Assembly: GCF_039526245.1 (NCBI RefSeq)
Contig: NZ_BAAAIV010000019.1
Coordinates: 1 to 64,000 of the forward strand
Direction of reading: 5' to 3'
Origin: Arthrobacter_H rhombi
Lineage (GTDB): Bacteria; Actinomycetota; Actinomycetes; Actinomycetales; Micrococcaceae
DNA length: 64,000 nt
The notes below the pieces were generated by a model. It saw only the letters and a program-made list of their open reading frames with translations, had not been told where the DNA came from and made no database searches. Made by a program: the position numbers and the translations under genes. Positions 58,578-64,000 of the stretch are shown here, piece after piece; the stretch's first letter is position 1, and every line of letters starts with the position of its first letter.

Positions 58578-59714
58578 ATGTACCAGATCACCGAGGACCA
58601 GCAGGCACTCGTGGAGGCCGTTCGCGACTTCTCCACCGAACGGATCGCCCCGAACGCCCTCCAGTGGGACGCCGAGAAACACTTCCCCATCGATGTCCTG
58701 GCCGAGGCGGGTGAACTCGGGTTGGGTGGTATCTACGTGGACGAGAACTACGGTGGTGCCGGCCTCGATCGCAAGGATGCCGTCCTCATCTTCGAGGAGC
58801 TCGCGAAGGCCGATCCCGCGCTGGCCGCCTACATCTCCATCCACAACATGGTCGTGTGGATGATCGACTCCTTCGGCACGGACGACCAGCGCTCCCAATG
58901 GGTCCCGAAGCTCGCCAGCATGGAGCACCTGGGCAGCTATTGCCTCACCGAACCCGGCGCCGGCTCGGACGCAGCCGCCCTCAGTACCAGGGCGGTCCGG
59001 GATGGTGACGAATACGTCCTCAACGGCGTCAAGCAGTTCATCTCCGGCGCCGGCTCATCCGAGTACTACGTGGTGATGTGCCGGACGGCGGATACGGGCT
59101 CCAAGGGCATCTCCACGCTGGTGGTGCACAAGGACACCCCCGGCCTGTCATTCGGCCCGAACGAGAAGAAGATGGGGTGGAACACCCAACCAACCCGCCA
59201 GGTGATCTTCGAGGATGCCCGCGTGCCAGTCGGCAATCGGCTCGGCGCCGAAGGCGACGGGTTCCGCATCGCCATGAAGGGGCTCAACGGTGGGCGCATC
59301 AACATGGGTGCCTGCTCCCTCGGTGGAGGGCAGGCGGCCCTGGACAAGGCGACCGGCTACCTCAAGGAACGCCACGCCTTCGGTGCGCCCCTGACGACCA
59401 AGCAGGCCCTCGTCTTCGATCTGGCCGAAATGTCGACGAACCTCGAAGCGGCGCGCACCTTGCTGATGCGGGCGGCTGATGCCCTGGACCGGAAGGACCC
59501 GGACACCGTCCGCTTGTGCGCCATGGCCAAGCTCCTGGCCACCGACTCCGGATTCGAGGCCGCCAATAAGGCCCTCCAACTCCACGGCGGCTACGGCTAC
59601 CTCCACGAATACGGGGTGGAGAAGATCGTCCGCGACCTGAGGGTCCACCAGATCCTCGAGGGGTCCAACGAGATCATGCGGCTGATCGTCGGCCGGATGC
59701 TGGTCGAGGGCTGA
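58578..59714 (+). CDS. Acyl-CoA dehydrogenase, probably isobutyryl-CoA/short-branched-chain
   Basis: This 378-residue acyl-CoA dehydrogenase has YCLTEPGAGSDAAAL (FAD), QFISGAGSSEYYVVM, RINMGACSLGGGQAALDKATGYLKERHAFG and the canonical catalytic-base motif ILEGSNEIMRLIVGR. The SLGGGQAALD helix and the valine-degradation genes that follow point to isobutyryl-CoA dehydrogenase (ACAD8-like), making methacrylyl-CoA. GGAAGGAC precedes the ATG. Spacing of 51 bp from the cytochrome b gene leaves room for either read-through from etf or a separate promoter. Confidence 0.87.
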   Translation: MYQITEDQQALVEAVRDFSTERIAPNALQWDAEKHFPIDVLAEAGELGLGGIYVDENYGGAGLDRKDAVLIFEELAKADPALAAYISIHNMVVWMIDSFGTDDQRSQWVPKLASMEHLGSYCLTEPGAGSDAAALSTRAVRDGDEYVLNGVKQFISGAGSSEYYVVMCRTADTGSKGISTLVVHKDTPGLSFGPNEKKMGWNTQPTRQVIFEDARVPVGNRLGAEGDGFRIAMKGLNGGRINMGACSLGGGQAALDKATGYLKERHAFGAPLTTKQALVFDLAEMSTNLEAARTLLMRAADALDRKDPDTVRLCAMAKLLATDSGFEAANKALQLHGGYGYLHEYGVEKIVRDLRVHQILEGSNEIMRLIVGRMLVEG

Positions 59715-59722
59715 GGGCAACC

Positions 59723-60856
59723 ATGGGAACACCAGCAACAACCCAGGCCAGCGAACCCGAGGTCATCGTCCGACGCGCCGGCCAGCTCGGACACCTCATC
59801 CTCAACCGCCCACAGGCCCTGAACTCACTCAACCACCAGATGGTGCAGATCGTCAGGGCCACCTTGGAACGATGGCGGGATGACGACGACGTCGCGACCG
59901 TCCTCGTTTCGGGCGCAGGGGCGAAGGGGCTGTGTGCCGGAGGCGACGTCGTGTCCCTCTACCGAGCAGCCGTGGACGGACGCCCGGAGGTCGGCGACGC
60001 CTTCTTCGCCGACGAATACGCCATGAATGCGCTGATCGCGGACTTCCCCAAGCCCTATGTCGCCTTCATGGACGGCATTGTCTTGGGCGGTGGCGTGGGG
60101 ATCTCCGCACACGGTTCACACCGCATCGTCACCGAACGCACACGCCTGGGCATGCCCGAGACCGGCATCGGCTTCTTTCCCGACGTCGGCGGCGCCTGGC
60201 TGCTCTCCCGTGCGCCATCCGGATTCGGCCTGCACATGGCCCTGACCTCCGGCCACGTGACCGGCGCCGATGCCGTGGCACTCGGCTTCGCCGATCGTTT
60301 CGTCCCCTCCGGGAACTTGGCAGCTCTCGCCACTGCGTTGGAGACCACCGACGCGCAGACGGCCATCGACGCCGTCTCCACCACGCCACCGGACTCTCCA
60401 CTGATGGGGGACCGGCGGTGGATCCAGTCCTGTTATGCCGGCGGGACCGCCGAAGGAATCGTGGAGGCACTGCAGGCGGACGGGGACCCGGCGGCTGCCG
60501 ATGCCGCCACGCAGATCCTGGCCAAGTCGCCGACATCGGTCAAGGCCACCCTGGAACTGCTGCGCCGCGCCGGGGACATGACCAGCGTGCAGGACGTCCT
60601 GGCGATGGATGCCCGCCTGGCGCACCACCTGCTCCGCGGGCACGACATGCGCGAGGGGATCCGCGCCCAGCTCGTGGACAAGGACCGCAATCCGCAATGG
60701 AACCCCGCCACCCTCGAGGACGTCACCGCGCAGGATGTCGCCGCGCTTTTCGCGGCAGTTGACCGCCACGGCGACACCGTAAAACCGAGCAAGCCAGCAA
60801 ACACCTCTCCGGGTTCAGCACCGGACCATAGCGCAACCAAGGAGTACCAGCCATGA
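59723..60856 (+). CDS. 3-hydroxyisobutyryl-CoA hydrolase
   Basis: This 377-residue crotonase-fold hydrolase is longer than a hydratase. It has GAKGLCAGGDVVSLYR, MDGIVLGGGVGISAHGSHRIVTERT and MPETGIGFFPDVGGAWLLSR (about residues 141-160), followed by a C-terminal extension with DKDRNPQWNPATLEDV. All are typical of HIBCH. It hydrolyses 3-hydroxyisobutyryl-CoA to the free acid in valine degradation. It starts 8 bp after the dehydrogenase stop and overlaps the 3-hydroxyisobutyrate dehydrogenase gene by 4 bp. Confidence 0.9.
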   Translation: MGTPATTQASEPEVIVRRAGQLGHLILNRPQALNSLNHQMVQIVRATLERWRDDDDVATVLVSGAGAKGLCAGGDVVSLYRAAVDGRPEVGDAFFADEYAMNALIADFPKPYVAFMDGIVLGGGVGISAHGSHRIVTERTRLGMPETGIGFFPDVGGAWLLSRAPSGFGLHMALTSGHVTGADAVALGFADRFVPSGNLAALATALETTDAQTAIDAVSTTPPDSPLMGDRRWIQSCYAGGTAEGIVEALQADGDPAAADAATQILAKSPTSVKATLELLRRAGDMTSVQDVLAMDARLAHHLLRGHDMREGIRAQLVDKDRNPQWNPATLEDVTAQDVAALFAAVDRHGDTVKPSKPANTSPGSAPDHSATKEYQP

Positions 60857-61845
60857 GCAAGACCACGAACGCAGAAGCCAACGGCGCGACCACCGGCTCC
60901 GCGCAGCCGATCGACGTCGCCTTCATCGGCTTGGGAAATATGGGCGGGCCGATGGCTGCCAACCTCGTCAAGGCCGGCCATCAGGTCGCGGGCTTCGACC
61001 TGGTGCCAGAGGCGCTGGAAAAGGCCCGGGCCGCAGGCGTGCAGATTGCCGCCACGGCCGCCGACGCCGTCCGCACCGCGGGGCTGGTCATCACCATGCT
61101 GCCCGCAGGACGCCACGTGATCGGCGCCTACCAAGGCGGCGACGGTGCCGACGGGCGTGAGCCGGTCGAGGGCCTCCTGGGTGCCGCGGCACCGGGCACC
61201 TTGTTCATGGACTGCTCCACCATTGCCGTGGAGGACGCCCGCACAGTCCACGAGATCACGACGGCGGCGGGGCACCGCAGTTTGGATGCCCCGGTCTCGG
61301 GCGGAACCGTCGGCGCCGAAGCCGGGACGCTCGCAATGATGGTCGGCGGCTCCGACGCTGATTTCGCAGAGGCCCGTCCCGTCTTGGATGTGGTCGGCCA
61401 GCGGGTGGTCCACTGTGGTGGTGCGGGAGCCGGTCAGGCCGCAAAGGTCTGCAACAACATGATCCTCGGCGTCTCGATGATCGCGGTCAGTGAGGCCTTC
61501 GTCCTAGGTGAGAAGCTGGGCCTGTCCAACGAGGCGTTGTATGACGTGGCCTCCGCGGCGTCCGGTCAATGCTGGGCGCTGACCACCAACTGTCCCGTCC
61601 CGGGGCCGGTCCCGACCAGCCCCGCGAACCGCGACTACCAACCGGGATTTGCCGGAGCGCTCATGGCCAAGGACCTCGGCCTCGCGGCGCGGGCCCTGGA
61701 GTCAACCGGCGTCGAGGCGCGGCTTGGTTCCGCGGCTGAGGAGATCTACCGCGGTTTCGCTGCCGGCGACGGCGGCGGCCAGGACTTCTCGGCGATCATC
61801 AACGAGATCCGGTCGGCGTCCAAGACCACCACGGCCGCGGCATGA
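60853..61845 (+). CDS. mmsB: 3-hydroxyisobutyrate dehydrogenase
   Basis: This 330-residue beta-hydroxyacid dehydrogenase has the NAD motif FIGLGNMGGPMAANLVKAGH (about residues 25-44), substrate motif DAPVSGGTVGAEAGTLAMMVGG and the catalytic-lysine segment GAGQAAKVCNNMILG. It also carries QPGFAGALMAKDLGLA. It oxidises 3-hydroxyisobutyrate to methylmalonate semialdehyde. Short ATGA overlaps with both neighbours show tight operon organisation. The N-terminal ~20 residues are a non-conserved Ala/Thr/Asn-rich leader. Confidence 0.93.
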   Translation: MSKTTNAEANGATTGSAQPIDVAFIGLGNMGGPMAANLVKAGHQVAGFDLVPEALEKARAAGVQIAATAADAVRTAGLVITMLPAGRHVIGAYQGGDGADGREPVEGLLGAAAPGTLFMDCSTIAVEDARTVHEITTAAGHRSLDAPVSGGTVGAEAGTLAMMVGGSDADFAEARPVLDVVGQRVVHCGGAGAGQAAKVCNNMILGVSMIAVSEAFVLGEKLGLSNEALYDVASAASGQCWALTTNCPVPGPVPTSPANRDYQPGFAGALMAKDLGLAARALESTGVEARLGSAAEEIYRGFAAGDGGGQDFSAIINEIRSASKTTTAAA

Positions 61846-62618
61846 GCGACTACCAGACCATCCTCGTCAAGCGGCAGGAACGCGTCGGGACCATCACGCT
61901 GAACCGGCCGGAGGCCCTGAACGCGCTCAACGACCAGCTCGCCCACGAGGTCGTTGACGCCGCCCGTGCCCTCGACCGGGACGAAGGCATAGGCTCCATC
62001 CTGATCACCGGTTCCGACCGGGCCTTCGCGGCGGGGGCCGACATCAAGGAGATGGCCGAGCGGTCCTTCACCGACATGTACATGGCGGACTGGTTCTCGG
62101 TGTGGGACGAGCTGGCGCGCGTGCGTACGCCCATGATTGCCGCCGTCGCCGGCCACGCCCTGGGCGGCGGATGCGAACTCGCGATGCTCTGCGACCTCAT
62201 CATCGCGGCGGACAACGCCAAATTCGGCCAGCCCGAGATCAAGCTGGGGGTCATCCCGGGCATGGGCGGATCCCAGCGCCTGACCCGGGCCGTCGGCAAG
62301 TCCAAGGCCATGGACATGGTCCTCACCGGACGGACCATCGGGGCGGAGGAGGCAGAACGCGCGGGCCTCGTGGCCAGGGTGGTCCCCGTCGCCGACCTCT
62401 TGGAGGAGGCGCTCACGGTGGCCGCTACCATCGCCGGCATGTCCAAACCAGTGGCGTTGATGGCCAAGGAAGCCGTCAACGCGGCCTTCGAATCGCCGCT
62501 CGCCGAGGGCATCCGGCTGGAGCGCCGTCTGAACCACGCCTCCTTCGCCACCGAGGACCAGAAAGAGGGCATGGGTGCATTCATCGAAAAGCGGAAGCCC
62601 CGATTCACCCACCGCTAG
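61842..62618 (+). CDS. Enoyl-CoA hydratase (short-chain/methacrylyl-CoA hydratase-like)
   Basis: This 258-residue classical crotonase has both catalytic glutamates: GHALGGGCELAMLCD and GQPEIKLGVIPGMGGSQRLTRAVG. The family motif FAAGADIKEMAE is near residue 62 and the C-terminus is EKRKPRFTHR. In this operon it would hydrate methacrylyl-CoA to 3-hydroxyisobutyryl-CoA. It starts within the stop of mmsB. Confidence 0.9.
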   Translation: MSDYQTILVKRQERVGTITLNRPEALNALNDQLAHEVVDAARALDRDEGIGSILITGSDRAFAAGADIKEMAERSFTDMYMADWFSVWDELARVRTPMIAAVAGHALGGGCELAMLCDLIIAADNAKFGQPEIKLGVIPGMGGSQRLTRAVGKSKAMDMVLTGRTIGAEEAERAGLVARVVPVADLLEEALTVAATIAGMSKPVALMAKEAVNAAFESPLAEGIRLERRLNHASFATEDQKEGMGAFIEKRKPRFTHR

Positions 62619-62684
62619 TCCCGGTCGTCGACTTACCACCCACTGTCCTCCCGGTTTCGGGCGGACCACCCGAAACGAGGAACC

Positions 62685-64000
62685 ATGACCCAGGTAGCCA
62701 CAGATCCCCGAACCGATTCCATCTTCGAGGACCTCGAGCAACTGATGTGGATCGGTGGACGGCCGACGGAGGCCGCCACCGGTGAGTGGCGCGAGGTGAA
62801 GAATCCCGCCAAACGCGGTTCGGTCATCGGGCGCGTTCCCGCGGCTGGCATCGAGGACGTCGAGCGCGCGGTTACCGCGGCACGCGGTGCCTTCGACCCC
62901 TGGCGTGCGCGCCATTTCACGGAGCGCGCCCGCGCGCTGGCGAAGATCGCGGACGAGATCGAGGAGCGCGCCGAGGACTTCGCCCGGCTCACGGCTCTGG
63001 ACACCGGCAACGCGCTGCGCACCCAGGCGCGTCCGGAAGTCACCACGCTGGTCGCGCTGTTCCGCTACTTCGCCGGCATCGCGGGTGAGGTCAAGGGTGC
63101 CACCCTGCCCGCCGGCGACGCACAACTGCAGTACACCCGGCTTGAGCCGCTCGGCGTCGTAGCCTGCATCCTGCCGTGGAACTCCCCGCTGATGATTGCC
63201 GGGTTCAAGGTCCCGGCCGCCCTGGCCGCCGGGAACACCGTCATCCTCAAGGCAGCCGACGATGCACCGCTGACCATCCTGCTCCTCGCCCAGATCTGCA
63301 ACAGGCACCTCCCGCCCGGCGTCGTGAATGCGCTGACCGGACGTGGCAGCATCATCGGTGACGCGCTCTCCCGCCACCCCGGCGTCGACAAGGTCTCGTT
63401 CACCGGTTCAACGGACGTCGGGCGCGGCGTCGCCCGCCAGGCCGGCGAGCGGCTTGCCCACGTTTCACTCGAGCTGGGCGGCAAGAACCCCTCGATCGTC
63501 TTCCCCGACGCCGTCGACGACGAGCTGATCGACGGACTCCTGGCCGCCTCGCGCTTCACCCGCCAGGGCCAGAGTTGCACCGCCGGTTCCCGGCTGTTCC
63601 TGCATGAGGACGTGTACGACGACGTCTTGGATCGGCTGGTCACCAAACTCGGATCGCTGAAGGTCGGTGATCCGCTGGACGAGGCGACGGATATGGGCGC
63701 CATCATCAACGAAAGCCAGCACCGCCAGATCGGCGAGTACCTGGACGAGGGCCGCAACGACCCCCGTCTCGACGTGCTGCTGGGCGGTTCCACTCCCACG
63801 GAGGCCCGCCTGACCGAGGGGTTCTTCCACCAGCCGACCGTTTTCGGCGGAGCCGGCAATGATTTCCGCCTATCCCAGGAGGAGATCTTCGGTCCAGTCC
63901 TCATGGCCATCCGATGGAAGGACACCGACGACGTCATCCGCATGGCCAACGACTCGCACTATGGCCTGGCCGCCTACGTGTGGAGCCACAACCTCGACAA
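62685..64000 (+). CDS. Aldehyde dehydrogenase, 3' end cut by the window edge
   Basis: The frame opens at ATG 62685, 67 bp after the hydratase stop and preceded by GAGG. It stays open to the last base, giving about 438 residues of an expected ~490. It has the Rossmann and active-site segments of NAD(P)-aldehyde dehydrogenases: ILPWNSPLMIAGFKVPAALAAGNTVILKAA, FTGSTDVGRGVARQ, LELGGKNPSIVF (general-base Glu) and GQSCTAGSRLF (nucleophile Cys). It does not show the features I would expect of CoA-acylating MmsA, so it may oxidise another semialdehyde. Confidence 0.88.
   Translation, partial: MTQVATDPRTDSIFEDLEQLMWIGGRPTEAATGEWREVKNPAKRGSVIGRVPAAGIEDVERAVTAARGAFDPWRARHFTERARALAKIADEIEERAEDFARLTALDTGNALRTQARPEVTTLVALFRYFAGIAGEVKGATLPAGDAQLQYTRLEPLGVVACILPWNSPLMIAGFKVPAALAAGNTVILKAADDAPLTILLLAQICNRHLPPGVVNALTGRGSIIGDALSRHPGVDKVSFTGSTDVGRGVARQAGERLAHVSLELGGKNPSIVFPDAVDDELIDGLLAASRFTRQGQSCTAGSRLFLHEDVYDDVLDRLVTKLGSLKVGDPLDEATDMGAIINESQHRQIGEYLDEGRNDPRLDVLLGGSTPTEARLTEGFFHQPTVFGGAGNDFRLSQEEIFGPVLMAIRWKDTDDVIRMANDSHYGLAAYVWSHNLD

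Noticed and set aside
61746..63377. 543-codon minus-strand frame opposite the crotonase and aldehyde dehydrogenase
   Set aside because: No family features; the plus strand carries complete catalytic motifs of two known enzymes.

Overview
The window is a 64 kb piece of a high-GC actinobacterial chromosome, most likely from Micrococcales (Arthrobacter/Citricoccus-like). That placement is my inference from base composition, GTG/TTG starts, GGAGG-type ribosome sites and the gene families present. It comes from a draft assembly, because 40 N bases at 13980-14019 sit inside a hairpin. I see no rRNA, tRNA, CRISPR array, intact insertion sequence or origin.

The left edge (1-2526) is a small tartrate/D-malate module: a LysR regulator, a tartrate/D-malate dehydrogenase, a 32-residue membrane ORF and the 3' relic of an FAD-linked oxidase. 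The next ~52 kb (2767-54450) is one very large accessory catabolic region devoted to CoA thioesters. It encodes four AMP-forming CoA ligases, six acyl-CoA dehydrogenases, five classical crotonases plus two of the MenB/BadI type, two thiolases, a CoA transferase, an HMG-CoA lyase-like enzyme, an alpha-methylacyl-CoA racemase, several SDRs, hotdog thioesterases, a MaoC hydratase pair, one MFS transporter and GntR, TetR and PaaX regulators. The best-recognised steps are alicyclic: AliA-like ligases (4951, 12239), an AliB-like cyclohexanecarboxyl-CoA dehydrogenase (40877), crotonases, a BadH-like 2-hydroxycyclohexanecarboxyl-CoA dehydrogenase (20666) and two candidate ring-opening hydrolases (21421, 46241). 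The racemase, HMG-CoA lyase-like enzyme and acetoacetyl-CoA synthetase suggest a branched substrate such as an alkyl- or isopropenyl-cyclohexanecarboxylate (naphthenic or monoterpene-derived acid). The substrate is inferred, not shown.

Four things stand out. (1) A TGGT-N3-ACCA palindrome, the known operator type of FadR-subfamily GntR proteins, recurs in nearly every divergent or 5' intergenic region from 4861 to 54539, including in front of the local GntR gene (14087-14875). This indicates one locus-wide regulon. (2) A three-gene operon (36133-39763) encodes both subunits of a 2-hydroxyacyl-CoA dehydratase/benzoyl-CoA reductase-type radical enzyme and one activating ATPase, all iron-sulfur cysteines retained, among oxidative acyl-CoA genes. 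(3) A MaoC hydratase domain is fused to acetoacetyl-CoA synthetase (47179-49614), next to a separate MaoC-type partner. (4) etfB-etfA is followed by a cytochrome b-like membrane protein with a ~360-residue disordered N-terminal arm carrying five copies of an RRM(G/A)GAP-like motif (56562-58526), a possible ETF-to-quinone route.

The right end (58578-64000) is a valine/isobutyryl-CoA degradation operon: acyl-CoA dehydrogenase, 3-hydroxyisobutyryl-CoA hydrolase, 3-hydroxyisobutyrate dehydrogenase, enoyl-CoA hydratase and an aldehyde dehydrogenase cut by the window edge. The ETF genes just upstream would accept electrons from all the acyl-CoA dehydrogenases.
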